From NCBI RefSeq assembly GCF_005048155.1, contig NZ_SUMB01000005.1, positions 62,001-126,000 on the forward strand: a DNA stretch of 64,000 nt. Direction: 5' to 3'. This document shows, in pieces, positions 26,064-35,821 of this stretch. Position numbers and translations under genes: made by a program. The notes under the pieces were generated by a model. The model did no database searches, had not been told where the DNA came from, and was given only the letters and a program-made list of their open reading frames with translations. Source of the DNA: Streptomyces piniterrae (GTDB lineage Bacteria > Actinomycetota > Actinomycetes > Streptomycetales > Streptomycetaceae). Each line of letters starts with the position of its first letter. The stretch's first letter is position 1.

Positions 26064-26398
26064 CAGTGACCTTCTCTCGCATCGAGTGGTGGTGTGGATC
26101 CGAAGGGGAACGGATCCGTGGGGTCGGGTGGGTATGTGTCCTGTGGGTCCACCAGGTCCGGTGGGGCCTGTGGATCCGGTGGGGTGTGGAAGGTGGGGAA
26201 CAGGGCGAGCGGTTGCTCTGGGGTCCTGCTCCGGTTCCTGCGCTCTTTCCTACGCTCCCACGGGTCGTGCCCGCGCGGCCGGTGAATCAGGGGGAGCCGA
26301 GAAGAGCGGGTGACCCCCGGTTCTCGGCCGCGTCGGTGCGGGATCGATTCCTCACCCGCACCCTCACACTGCGGGGGCATCGCGACCTCCGGTGCCAC

Positions 26399-26431
26399 CG
26401 GGAGTTAACCGTCGCCGTCGTGAAGGTGAAC
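26399..26431 (-). promoter_or_regulatory. PHO box, three direct-repeat units, block 1
   Basis: Read on the minus strand, 11-base units begin GTTCACC (26431-26421), CGACGGC (26420-26410) and GTTAACT (26409-26399). The first and last fit the PhoP direct-repeat consensus GTTCACC-N4; the middle is weaker, as in typical boxes. It faces phoU. Confidence 0.75.
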
Positions 26432-26559
26432 TCTGGGCGACGTGACCGCTGCCCCGAGTCCGGCGGTCCGGTTCACCTGACCGCGCCCCGGGCCGGTCGA
26501 GCGGTCGCCCCGGCCGCCTTGGGGCGTCTGGTCCGCGGCCGCGGTATCCGCCCTGCCCT

Positions 26560-26592
26560 CCGGAGTGAACCACCACCGACGCCTCGGTGAAC
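26560..26592 (-). promoter_or_regulatory. PHO box, three direct-repeat units, block 2
   Basis: On the minus strand the units begin GTTCACC (26592-26582), CGTCGGT (26581-26571) and GTTCACT (26570-26560), a strong PhoP box 74 bases before phoR. The sequence right of both boxes is shared: GGTGAACTCTGGGCGACGTG at 26425 and 26586, so the operator and flank look duplicated. The rest of the 602-base gap (26064-26665) has no gene; a single plus-strand GTTCACC unit lies at 26471. Confidence 0.8.
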
Positions 26593-26665
26593 TCTGGGCG
26601 ACGTGTGTCCGGGGAGGGGCTCGCACGACTGGGGAAGTGTCCGACCCGGCGCATAACCTGGTGTC

Positions 26666-27937
26666 ATGAACGTGGATGCGGCCGTTGCCGCCGTGGCAGC
26701 GATCGCCGGGCTGTGTACCGGCGTCTTCGCCATGCTGGCGTTCCGCTGGAGCGAGCGGGACCAGGCCAAGCCCACCCGCACCTCCCTGCACACCGACGCC
26801 GTACTGCCGCCCGGCGTCGACACCGTGCTCTCCGTGCTGCGCTCGTCCGCCGTGGTCCTCGACGAGGCCGACGCCGTCGTGAAGGCCAGCTCCGCAGCGT
26901 ACGCCCTCGGGCTGGTCCGGGGCGGCAAGCTCGCCGTCGAGCCGATGATGCAGATGGCCCGCGACACCCGCAGGGACGGCGAGATACGCCAGGTCGAGCT
27001 GGATCTGCCGCGCCGCGGCACCGGCCGCGGGGACGCGCTCGCCGTCTCCGCCCGGGTCGCCCCGCTCGGCTCCCGGCTCGTCCTCCTCCTGGTCGAGGAC
27101 CTCACCGAGGCCCGCCGCATAGAGGCGGTCCGCCGCGACTTCGTCGCCAACGTCAGCCATGAGCTCAAGACCCCGGTCGGCGCCCTCTCGCTGCTCTCCG
27201 AAGCCGTGATGGACGCCAGCGACGACCCCGAGGCCGTCACCCGCTTCGCCGGCCGTATGCAGAACGAGGCCACCCGCCTGACCAGCCTCGTCCAGGAACT
27301 CATCGACCTCTCCCGGGTCCAGAACGACGACCCGCTGGAGGACGCCGAGCCGGTCCGGGTGGACGAACTGGTCGCCGAGGCGATCGACCGCTGCCGCCAG
27401 CAGGCCGGCACCAAACAGATCACCATGGCCGCCGGAGGCACCGCCGACCTGCACGTATGGGGCAATCGCGGCCAGCTCGCGGCCGCCCTCGGCAATCTCG
27501 TCGAGAACGCCGTCAACTACTCCCCGGCGCGCACCCGCGTCGGGATCGCCGGCCGCCGGGTCCCCGCACCCGGTGGCGACCTGATCGAGATCGCGGTGAC
27601 CGACCAGGGCATCGGGATATCCGAGAAGGACCGGGACCGCGTCTTCGAGCGGTTCTACCGAGTGGACCCGGCGCGCTCGCGCGCCACCGGCGGGACCGGC
27701 CTCGGCCTCGCCATCGTCAAGCACGTGGCCGCCTCCCATGGCGGAGAGGTCACGGTGTGGAGCGCTGAGGGACAGGGCTCCACCTTCACCCTGCGTCTCC
27801 CCGAAGCCGGTGCCGTACGCGACCGCGAACGGCCCCCGGACCTCGACATCGCGGAGGCCCTCGACGACGAGGACCGCCCGTACGAGACCTTCAACGAACC
27901 GCTCCCTGCTCACCCTGCCCCGGAGGTCCTTCCGTGA
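26666..27937 (+). CDS. phoR: phosphate sensor histidine kinase PhoR
   Basis: A 423-residue kinase with one N-terminal membrane helix (about 4-26), a PAS-like middle region (about 50-145), a HisKA domain with VSHELKTP (His about 165) and a HATPase_c domain with NLVENAVN, DQGIGIS and GTGLGLAI. It phosphorylates PhoP under phosphate limitation. ATG 26666 is directly before the hydrophobic segment. It overlaps phoP by 4 bases (GTGA), indicating one operon. The single membrane helix and intracellular PAS fit the Gram-positive PhoR type, known also as SenX3 in mycobacteria. Confidence 0.94.
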   Translation: MNVDAAVAAVAAIAGLCTGVFAMLAFRWSERDQAKPTRTSLHTDAVLPPGVDTVLSVLRSSAVVLDEADAVVKASSAAYALGLVRGGKLAVEPMMQMARDTRRDGEIRQVELDLPRRGTGRGDALAVSARVAPLGSRLVLLLVEDLTEARRIEAVRRDFVANVSHELKTPVGALSLLSEAVMDASDDPEAVTRFAGRMQNEATRLTSLVQELIDLSRVQNDDPLEDAEPVRVDELVAEAIDRCRQQAGTKQITMAAGGTADLHVWGNRGQLAAALGNLVENAVNYSPARTRVGIAGRRVPAPGGDLIEIAVTDQGIGISEKDRDRVFERFYRVDPARSRATGGTGLGLAIVKHVAASHGGEVTVWSAEGQGSTFTLRLPEAGAVRDRERPPDLDIAEALDDEDRPYETFNEPLPAHPAPEVLP

Positions 27938-28614
27938 CCCGAGTGCTTGTCGTCGAGGACGAGGAATCGTTCAGCGATGCACTGTCGTACATGCTCCGCA
28001 AGGAGGGTTTCGAGGTCGCCATCGCGGCTACGGGCCCCGATGGACTGGACGAGTTCGAGCGCAACGGCGCCGACCTCGTCCTTCTGGACCTGATGCTGCC
28101 GGGCCTGCCCGGCACCGAGGTCTGCCGCCAGCTGCGCGGCCGCTCCAACGTCCCGGTCATCATGGTGACCGCCAAGGACAGTGAGATCGACAAGGTGGTC
28201 GGCCTGGAAATAGGAGCCGACGACTACGTCACCAAGCCCTTCTCCTCCCGCGAACTGGTCGCCCGCATCCGCGCGGTGCTGCGCCGCCGCGGCGAGCCGG
28301 AGGAGGTCACCCCGCAGGCCCTGGAGGCCGGCCCGGTCCGGATGGACGTGGACCGCCATGTCGTCACCGTCTCCGGCGGCAAGGTCGACCTGCCGCTCAA
28401 GGAGTTCGACCTCCTGGAGATGCTGCTGCGCAACGCCGGCCGGGTGCTGACCCGTATGCAGCTCATCGACCGGGTGTGGGGCGCCGACTACGTGGGCGAC
28501 ACCAAGACCCTGGATGTGCACGTCAAGCGGCTGCGCGCCAAGATCGAGCCGGACCCGGGCGCCCCGCGCTATCTGGTCACGGTCCGCGGTCTGGGCTACA
28601 AGTTCGAGCCGTAA
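27934..28614 (+). CDS. phoP: phosphate response regulator PhoP
   Basis: A 226-residue OmpR-family regulator. The receiver has the acidic pocket VVEDEES, phospho-acceptor Asp about 52 in LLDLMLPG, Thr in VTAKD and Lys in YVTKPF. The C-terminal winged helix contains EFDLLEMLLRNAGRVLTR and VHVKRLRAKIE. PhoP binds GTTCACC repeats and activates pst, phoU, phoRP and other phosphate genes while repressing some antibiotic pathways. GTG 27934 overlaps phoR. A long hairpin terminates the operon. Confidence 0.96.
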   Translation: MTRVLVVEDEESFSDALSYMLRKEGFEVAIAATGPDGLDEFERNGADLVLLDLMLPGLPGTEVCRQLRGRSNVPVIMVTAKDSEIDKVVGLEIGADDYVTKPFSSRELVARIRAVLRRRGEPEEVTPQALEAGPVRMDVDRHVVTVSGGKVDLPLKEFDLLEMLLRNAGRVLTRMQLIDRVWGADYVGDTKTLDVHVKRLRAKIEPDPGAPRYLVTVRGLGYKFEP

Positions 28615-28651
28615 GCCCGCCGGCCGCACGCCGGTGGGGTGCGCCGAATCC

Positions 28652-28698
28652 ACGCGTCAGGGGCGCCCGTCCGATCCGGACGGGCGCCCCTGACGCGT
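28652..28698. terminator. 22-bp-stem bidirectional terminator
   Basis: The arms 28652-28673 and 28677-28698 are perfectly complementary with a 3-base loop. It lies between phoP and the convergent lipoprotein gene. It is one of the longest hairpins in the window. Confidence 0.92.
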
Positions 28699-28709
28699 AT
28701 CTGGCCGGG

Positions 28710-29375
28710 TCAGTGACCCTCGTGCGCCCCGTGCGCCTCGTTCGTGGCCTTGCCGGTCGGCGAGGCGGCGCCGGTCGGGGTGGCCTCGCCGGTCGGCGTG
28801 GCCGACTCCGACGGCTTGGCGGTGCCCGACGGGGTCGCCGAGCCGGACGGCTGCGGCACCTCGCTGGGGCCCCAGCCCGTGAAGTACTTCTGCGCCGGGA
28901 CGACGAACGCCGCGATGTCGATCTTGCCCGCGGAGCTGAAGTTGAAGGTCAGCGGCTGCGAGCCGCCGTCCTTGACCGACTCGCGGCCGCTCGCCAGGAC
29001 GGCCGCGGCGTTGCCCTCGCCGCCGATCACGACGGAGCCGCCGGCCGGCACGGTGATCGGACCCGAGGCACCCTTGGCGGGGCTCAGCTTGGCCGACTTG
29101 CCGGTGCCGTCGACGCTGATGGCGGTCAGCTTCTGGTCCTTGGCACCGTTGTTGAACAGCGTCACGGAGATCACGGCCGGGCCCTTGGCGTTCAGGTCCG
29201 GCTGGGTGATCACATTCGCGTTCTGGATCTTGATGTCGCCGACGGCGGTCGCGGCGTTGTCCGGCTTCACCTGCAGCGTCTGGGCATCGTTCCCGGCACC
29301 GCACGCGGAGAGCGAGGCGATCGAGAGCGAAAGGACGGTGGCGGCGAGGACGCCGCGTCGAAGGCTGCGGCTCAC
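28710..29375 (-). CDS. lipoprotein, DUF461/PCuAC-like
   Basis: A 221-residue lipoprotein. The signal ends in ASLSAC, a lipobox, with Cys about residue 25. The mature domain has VISVTLFNNGAKDQKLTAIS, similar to the beta-sandwich of DUF461 and PCuAC copper-chaperone-like proteins. The C-terminal third is a low-complexity Ser-Pro-Thr-Gly tail ending in a His-containing HGAHEGH. Metal binding by that end is conceivable but unproven. GTG 29375 is chosen because the signal follows directly; the frame reaches 29465. It converges on phoP. Confidence 0.82.
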   Translation of the reverse strand: MSRSLRRGVLAATVLSLSIASLSACGAGNDAQTLQVKPDNAATAVGDIKIQNANVITQPDLNAKGPAVISVTLFNNGAKDQKLTAISVDGTGKSAKLSPAKGASGPITVPAGGSVVIGGEGNAAAVLASGRESVKDGGSQPLTFNFSSAGKIDIAAFVVPAQKYFTGWGPSEVPQPSGSATPSGTAKPSESATPTGEATPTGAASPTGKATNEAHGAHEGH

Positions 29376-30273
29376 GGCGGCGGCATCTCCTTGACGAGCT
29401 ACGGCGGCCGAACTTCGTGCCCGGTCGCGGATGGACGGCTGGGGCGGCCGTTGCGTACGCGTCATACGACGGGTGCGTAAAGCCGCCCTAAGGGTGTGTC
29501 AGCGCCGCTAGGTTACCGAGCCGTCCTCACGCCGCCGCACCCGACCCGCCCCCAGCGTGATCAGGCGCCCGTCGCGGGCCGAGGTATCCGCCGGCATCCG
29601 GCGCGCCCGGCCCCGCGACGGAAGGACGACGGACCACCGTCGGGAAGCCCGCGGCACGCCCATCGCCGTGGCAGGATCCCCGCTTCGGCACCCCGTTTCG
29701 GTATCGCTCGGCATCGCGCCTCGGGGTCGCCCTTCGGCATCCCCCTTCGAGATCTCGTACGCATCTCTTCGCCGCCGATTTGAGGATCCCGTTCCCGTTC
29801 CTCTCCACCGGCTCTCCACTTCCTCGATGTACTCGGAGAACGCGGATGAATATTCGGCACGGCCGTTCGGGTGGTGTCCTGCCGGTTTCCCGAGGTGAAA
29901 AGCAGTATTCGCAGGGAATGTGTGCGCCCCGCGGAATTGATCACGCCCCTCCGTCGGCCGAAGTTGATCAATTCGAGAATCGAGCCGGAGCCGCCCGCGA
30001 CCAACCGAACGGAGTAGCGGAAGTCGCTCATACGGATCCGTGCAAAACGGGACGTACATCACGTCGATCATCCCGTTCCCGGTGTGTGACAGGCACGTTT
30101 CACCTCCCCCGTGGAGCCCCTCCGACCTGCGAATACCCGCGTACGGCGACCCCTCGCAGCACGTTCCGGGCGCTGTTGTCAAGCCCCGAGATATGCCCTG
30201 ACCTGCGAAAACGCCATTCAGAACGGCCCGTTCCCGTGTTAGCATGGATAGCCACGGAAGGGGTACCTGTCAC
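29376..30273. other. 898-base gap upstream of carD with a long-spaced inverted repeat
   Basis: I see no convincing gene. Both strands have open frames, but their composition is not protein-like. It is more AT-rich from 29800 on. GAATTGATC (29934-29942) and GATCAATTC (29966-29974) form a perfect 9-bp inverted pair with a 23-base spacer, each arm holding TTGATCA. The region presumably holds the promoters of the lipoprotein gene and carD. Confidence 0.5.
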
Positions 30274-30756
30274 ATGACGTTCAAGGTTGGCGACACCGTG
30301 GTCTATCCCCATCACGGGGCCGCGCTGATCGAGGCCATCGAAACTCGCCAGATCAAAGGCGTGGACAAGACCTACTTGGTGCTGAAGGTCGCCCAGGGCG
30401 ACCTGACTGTTCGTGTTCCAGCGGACAATGCGGAGTTCGTCGGCGTACGCGACGTGGTTGGCCAGGACGGGCTGGACCGGGTCTTCGAGGTGCTCCGCGC
30501 ACCATATGCCGAAGAGCCTACGAACTGGTCCCGTCGCTACAAGGCAAATCTTGAGAAGCTCGCTTCCGGCGACGTGATCAAGGTTGCCGAGGTCGTGCGC
30601 GATCTCTGGCGTCGTGAGCGCGAGCGCGGGCTCTCCGCCGGTGAGAAGAGGATGCTTGCCAAGGCGCGCCAGATTCTGGTGAGCGAGCTTGCCCTCGCGG
30701 AGAACACCAACGAAGACAAGGCCGAGGCTCTGCTCGACGAGGTCCTCGCGTCCTGA
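30274..30756 (+). CDS. carD: CarD-family RNA polymerase-binding regulator
   Basis: A 160-residue CarD. The N-terminal RNAP-interaction domain begins MTFKVGDTVVYPHHGAALIEAIE. The C-terminal helical domain, with RDLWRRERERGLSAGEKRMLAKAR, contacts the transcription bubble and stabilises open complexes at housekeeping promoters such as rRNA. ATG 30274 is the family start. Its codon use is less GC-biased than its neighbours, with several A/T-ending codons, as is common for this conserved gene. It stands alone upstream of ispD. Confidence 0.95.
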   Translation: MTFKVGDTVVYPHHGAALIEAIETRQIKGVDKTYLVLKVAQGDLTVRVPADNAEFVGVRDVVGQDGLDRVFEVLRAPYAEEPTNWSRRYKANLEKLASGDVIKVAEVVRDLWRRERERGLSAGEKRMLAKARQILVSELALAENTNEDKAEALLDEVLAS

Positions 30757-30896
30757 CGACGCAGTGTGCGAATGCTGTGTGAATCCACGTAACCATGTGA
30801 TTCGACGATGTTGATTCGACGAAGCGGCGAGAAATCTGCGACGTGAATCGGCACTGCGTTTATCTGGCACCGGGTACATGTGGCGAGCGGGTGCAT

Positions 30897-30952
30897 GTGA
30901 CAAGCCCTGTCGTGAGACAAGCCCTGTCATGTGACAAGTCCTGTGGCATGTG
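30897..30952. repeat. imperfect three-copy repeat between carD and ispD
   Basis: Three copies of GTGACAAGCCCTGTC-like sequence (period 16-18) lie at 30897-30952. The rest of the 466-base gap 30757-31222 has no gene or other clear signal. Confidence 0.65.
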
Positions 30953-31222
30953 ATTCACGGTGACGTGTGAGGCAACGCAGTACTGCCGCGGTGCCCGAGT
31001 GACGACCGTCCGCCTAGCGGAGCGGTCTGTTGCCGGGCGCTGCGGCATATCTGCGGCCGGTCGCCCCGTGGTGTGCCGGGCTCGGGCAGCTTCCTCGACC
31101 GATGTCACGGAAGGGTCCGGTCAAGGCATCGCGCCCGGCACGCTCAGGCCATACCCACCTCGGCCGAGGAAACAAACCTGTCTGCGCCAATTCCGGGCTC
31201 GCCCCGGACTCCGGAGCCCTCG

Positions 31223-31969
31223 ATGTCAGATCCCTCCCGCCCGATCCGCACCGCCGCGGTGATCCCCGCCGCCGGCCGCGGTGTCCGGCTCGGCCCCGGC
31301 GCCCCCAAGGCGCTGCGCGCGCTGGGCGGCACCCCCATGCTGGTGCACGCCGTCCGTGCGATGGCCGCCTCGCGCGCCGTCTCCGTCGTCGTCGTGGTCG
31401 CCCCGCCCGACGGCGCCGCCGAGGTCCGCCACCTCCTCAACGAGCATCCGCTCACCGACCGGACCGACCTCGTGGTGGTGCCCGGCGGCGAGACCCGCCA
31501 GGAATCCGTACGGCTCGGTCTGGCGGCGCTGCCGGACGCCGTCGACGTGGTGCTGGTGCATGACGCGGCGCGTCCGCTGGTGCCCGTCGACACCGTCGAC
31601 TCGGTGATCGCGGCGGTGCGCGGCGGCGCGCCGGCCGTCGTGCCCGCGCTGCCGCTCGCCGACACCGTCAAGCAGGTCGAGCCGCAGCCGCAGGGCACCC
31701 CGGAGCCGGTCGTCGGCACCCCGGAGCGCGCCCTGCTGCGTGCCGTGCAGACCCCGCAGGGCTTCGACCGGGAGACCCTGCTCAAGGCGCATGACACGGT
31801 CGTCGAGGGCGAGGGCGCCACGGACGACGCCGGGCTGGTCGAACGGCTCGGGACGCCGGTCGTCGTCGTCCCGGGGCATGAGGAGGCGTTCAAGGTGACC
31901 CGCCCGCTGGACCTGGTGCTGGCCGAGGCCGTACTCGCCCGTAGGAGGGCCACCGATGGCTATGTCTGA
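31223..31969 (+). CDS. ispD: 2-C-methyl-D-erythritol 4-phosphate cytidylyltransferase IspD
   Basis: A 248-residue IspD. It joins CTP and MEP in the non-mevalonate isoprenoid pathway. The nucleotide motif is AAVIPAAGRGVRLGPGAPKAL; DVVLVHDAARPLV and the C-terminal KVTRPLDLVLAEAVL are also typical. ATG 31223 has GGAG seven bases upstream, and the conserved motif follows soon after; the frame stays open upstream without family sequence. ispF overlaps by 14 bases, so the two pathway enzymes are co-translated. Confidence 0.95.
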   Translation: MSDPSRPIRTAAVIPAAGRGVRLGPGAPKALRALGGTPMLVHAVRAMAASRAVSVVVVVAPPDGAAEVRHLLNEHPLTDRTDLVVVPGGETRQESVRLGLAALPDAVDVVLVHDAARPLVPVDTVDSVIAAVRGGAPAVVPALPLADTVKQVEPQPQGTPEPVVGTPERALLRAVQTPQGFDRETLLKAHDTVVEGEGATDDAGLVERLGTPVVVVPGHEEAFKVTRPLDLVLAEAVLARRRATDGYV

Positions 31970-32486
31970 GGCCGCCGCGGCCGGGCTCCCCGGCGCCCCC
32001 CTCGTCCCGCTCGTCGGCATCGGCACGGACGTGCACGCCTTCGAGCGCGGCCGCGAGCTGTGGTGCGCCGGGCTTCTGTGGGACGAGTCCCACAGCGGCG
32101 GCTACGGCCTTGCCGGGCACAGCGACGGCGATGTGGCCGCGCACGCCGCCTGCGACGCGCTGTTCTCGGCGGCCGGCATCGGCGACCTCGGCGCGCATTT
32201 CGGCACCGACCGCCCGGAGTGGTCCGGCGCCTCCGGTGTGACGCTGCTGGCCGAGGCCGCGCGCATCGTGCGGGCCGAGGGCTTCACGATCGGCAATGTC
32301 GCGGTGCAGGTCATCGGCGTACGGCCGAAGGTCGGCAAGCGGCGGGACGAGGCGCAGAAGGCGCTGTCGGCGGCGGTCGGCGCGCCGGTCTCGGTGTCCG
32401 GGACGACGTCGGACGGGCTGGGGCTCACCGGCCGCGCCGAGGGGCTGGCCGCGGTCGCCACGGCGATCGTCTTCCGTACGGCCTGA
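31956..32486 (+). CDS. ispF: 2-C-methyl-D-erythritol 2,4-cyclodiphosphate synthase IspF
   Basis: A 176-residue IspF, a zinc enzyme that cyclises CDP-ME-2-phosphate in the MEP pathway. GIGTDVHAF carries the metal-binding Asp-x-His, and LAGHSDGDVAAHA the catalytic loop. GVRPKVGKRRDEAQ and the C-terminal TTSDGLGLTGRAEG complete the family. ATG 31956 has AGGAGG upstream and overlaps ispD by 14 bases. Confidence 0.95.
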   Translation: MAMSEAAAAGLPGAPLVPLVGIGTDVHAFERGRELWCAGLLWDESHSGGYGLAGHSDGDVAAHAACDALFSAAGIGDLGAHFGTDRPEWSGASGVTLLAEAARIVRAEGFTIGNVAVQVIGVRPKVGKRRDEAQKALSAAVGAPVSVSGTTSDGLGLTGRAEGLAAVATAIVFRTA

Positions 32487-32616
32487 GAGGGCCGAGGTGG
32501 GGCGCGGCGGCGCCCGGCGTTCCCCCGTACGGCCGGGAATGCCGGACGCCGCACGGGTGTTGGGGGAGCATCGGAGTACTCGTGTCCACCGGTACGGCTC
32601 GCAGGAAGGACCCCTC

Positions 32617-33021
32617 GTGAGTGCCACACTGTCCGATGCCCTCAAGGAACTCCTCGACACCCCCGTCTTCGTGACGGTGGCGACCATCCAGCCCGACGGC
32701 AGCCCCCAGGTGTCCCCGGTCTGGACCCGGCGGGACGGCGACGACGTGCTGATCTCGACGACGGTCGACCGCCGCAAGGCCGCCAATCTGCGCCGCGACC
32801 CCCGTGTGAGCATCGTCGTCCAGCCCTTCGACGACCCGTATCACTACGCCGAGATCCGCGGTTCCGCCTCGCTCACCACCGAGGGCGGCCCAGAGCTGAT
32901 CGATGAGCTGTCCCTGAAGTACACGGGCAAGCCGTACGCGGAGTTCAACCCCGCGGCCAAGAACGACGCCGAGCGGCTGGTCGTACGGGTCACCCCGCGA
33001 AAGGTGGTCGGCACCCTCTGA
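32617..33021 (+). CDS. PPOX-class F420-dependent oxidoreductase
   Basis: A 134-residue split-barrel flavin/deazaflavin protein. Key strands are FVTVATIQPDGSPQVSPVW and DVLISTTVDRRKAANLRRDPRVSI, typical of actinobacterial F420-dependent PPOX-class reductases. GTG 32617 has AGGAAGGA six bases upstream. The substrate is unknown. It follows ispF by 130 bases. Confidence 0.88.
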   Translation: MSATLSDALKELLDTPVFVTVATIQPDGSPQVSPVWTRRDGDDVLISTTVDRRKAANLRRDPRVSIVVQPFDDPYHYAEIRGSASLTTEGGPELIDELSLKYTGKPYAEFNPAAKNDAERLVVRVTPRKVVGTL

Positions 33022-33167
33022 GGGCGGGACGCCCGGCGGTCTCCGCGTGACCCGGGCCACTGCGCGTTTCGGCGGATATCCCCGGCTCGGCGGTCGAGTG
33101 TCACGCTTCTGTGTCCCCGCGGCCCAGGGGGCGCAGGGCACTGCCTCGTTCCGACTACCCTGGTTCC

Positions 33168-34562
<1,395 letters not shown>

Positions 34563-34711
34563 CCTCGGCGTGACCACCGCCCGGGCCCCGTCGTGAGCGG
34601 CGGCGACCGCCCGGATTCGCCCTTCCCGGTGGCCGCGGGCGACACTCAGTCCATACGTACGTATCCACTCCACGTCGCGAGACGTCGAGAGCAGTGAGGA
34701 ACAGGTGACCC

Positions 34712-35668
34712 ATGGCCGGCAACAGCCAAGGCAGGAACCGCCGCGTGTCCGGCAAGAAGGGCGCGCAGATCGGCAGTGGCGGTAAGCGGCGCCGGGGCCT
34801 GGAGGGCAAGGGTCCGACCCCGCCCGCCTCCGCACGCAAGGGGCATGTCAAGAACCGCCTCGCCAACGCCAAGGCGAAGCAGGCGGCAGCCCGCCGGCCC
34901 GCCCCGCGGCGCGGCGGCGCGAAGGGCACGGCGGAGCTCGTCGTCGGCCGCAACCCGGTCTTCGAGGCGCTGCGCGACGGCGTGCCCGCGACCAATCTCT
35001 ACGTCCAGCAGTTCATCGACAGCGACGAGCGGGTGCGCGCCGCGCTCCAGCTCGCGACCGAGCGCGGCGACATCAACCTGATGGAGGCGCCGCGCCCCGA
35101 GCTGGACCGGATGACCAACGGGCTCAACCACCAGGGCCTGGTCCTCCAGGTGCCGCCGTACGAGTACGCGCACCCCGAGGACCTGGCCGCGGCCGCCTTC
35201 GACGACGGCGACGACCCGCTGATCGTGGCGCTCGACGGGGTCACCGACCCGCGCAACCTCGGCGCCGTGGTCCGCTCCGTGTGCGCCTTCGGCGGCCACG
35301 GCGTGGTCGTGCCGGAGCGCCGGGCGGCCGGGATGACGGCCGGTGCGTGGAAGACCTCGGCGGGCACCGCGGCCCGTACGCCGGTCGCGCGCGCCACCAA
35401 CCTGACCCGGACGCTGGAGTCGTACCAGAAGGCCGGTCTGATGGTCGTCGGTCTGGCCGCGGACGGCGAGATGGAGCTGCAGGACGTCGAGGCGCTGGAC
35501 GGCCCGGTCGTCATCGTGGTCGGCAGCGAGGGCAAGGGCCTGTCGCGGCTGGTCGGCGAGACCTGCGACGTACGGGTGCGGATCCCGATGCCCGGCGGCG
35601 CGGAGTCGCTGAACGCCGGTGTCGCGGCCGGTGTCGTCCTGTGGGAGGCGGCGCGCCGCCGCTCCTGA
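34712..35668 (+). CDS. rlmB: 23S rRNA (guanosine-2'-O)-methyltransferase RlmB-like
   Basis: A 318-residue SpoU/TrmH-type knotted methyltransferase. A basic 70-residue head (KKG, KRRRG, ARKG) likely contacts RNA. The substrate-binding domain starts ELVVGRNPVFEALRDG. The SPOUT motifs are DGVTDPRNLGAVVRS (motif 1), VIVVGSEGKGLSRLV (motif 2) and IPMPGGAESLNAGVAAGVVLWE (motif 3). It should methylate a 2'-OH in 23S rRNA. ATG 34712 has an AGGTGACCC upstream site. Confidence 0.93.
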   Translation: MAGNSQGRNRRVSGKKGAQIGSGGKRRRGLEGKGPTPPASARKGHVKNRLANAKAKQAAARRPAPRRGGAKGTAELVVGRNPVFEALRDGVPATNLYVQQFIDSDERVRAALQLATERGDINLMEAPRPELDRMTNGLNHQGLVLQVPPYEYAHPEDLAAAAFDDGDDPLIVALDGVTDPRNLGAVVRSVCAFGGHGVVVPERRAAGMTAGAWKTSAGTAARTPVARATNLTRTLESYQKAGLMVVGLAADGEMELQDVEALDGPVVIVVGSEGKGLSRLVGETCDVRVRIPMPGGAESLNAGVAAGVVLWEAARRRS

Positions 35669-35678
35669 GAGCGAGGTG

Positions 35679-35714
35679 GCCCCGGGCGGGCGGGCGCAGG
35701 CCACAGCCCGGGGC
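35679..35714 (+). terminator. rlmB terminator candidate
   Basis: GCCCCGGGC at 35679-35687 pairs with GCCCGGGGC at 35706-35714 with an 18-base loop, shortly after the rlmB stop. Confidence 0.6.
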
Positions 35715-35781
35715 AAAGCCTGACGTTCCGTATGTCATCCGCGTATCCCGTGATCTTTTGACGGGTCTCGGACAGATCGAG

Positions 35782-35806
35782 CCGGTCAAGACAGTGTCTT
35801 AACCGG
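35782..35806. promoter_or_regulatory. 25-bp near-perfect palindrome upstream of the DoxX gene
   Basis: CCGGTCAAGACA and TGTCTTAACCGG form a palindrome with one mismatch and a one-base centre. It ends 15 bases before the DoxX start, so a bound repressor could block its initiation. Confidence 0.6.
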
Positions 35807-35821
35807 GGGTCACTCGGTTAG

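Noticed and set aside
29508..30245. Gene in the carD upstream gap
   Set aside because: Opposite-strand frames overlap, no ribosome site or family pattern is seen, and composition is not codon-like.
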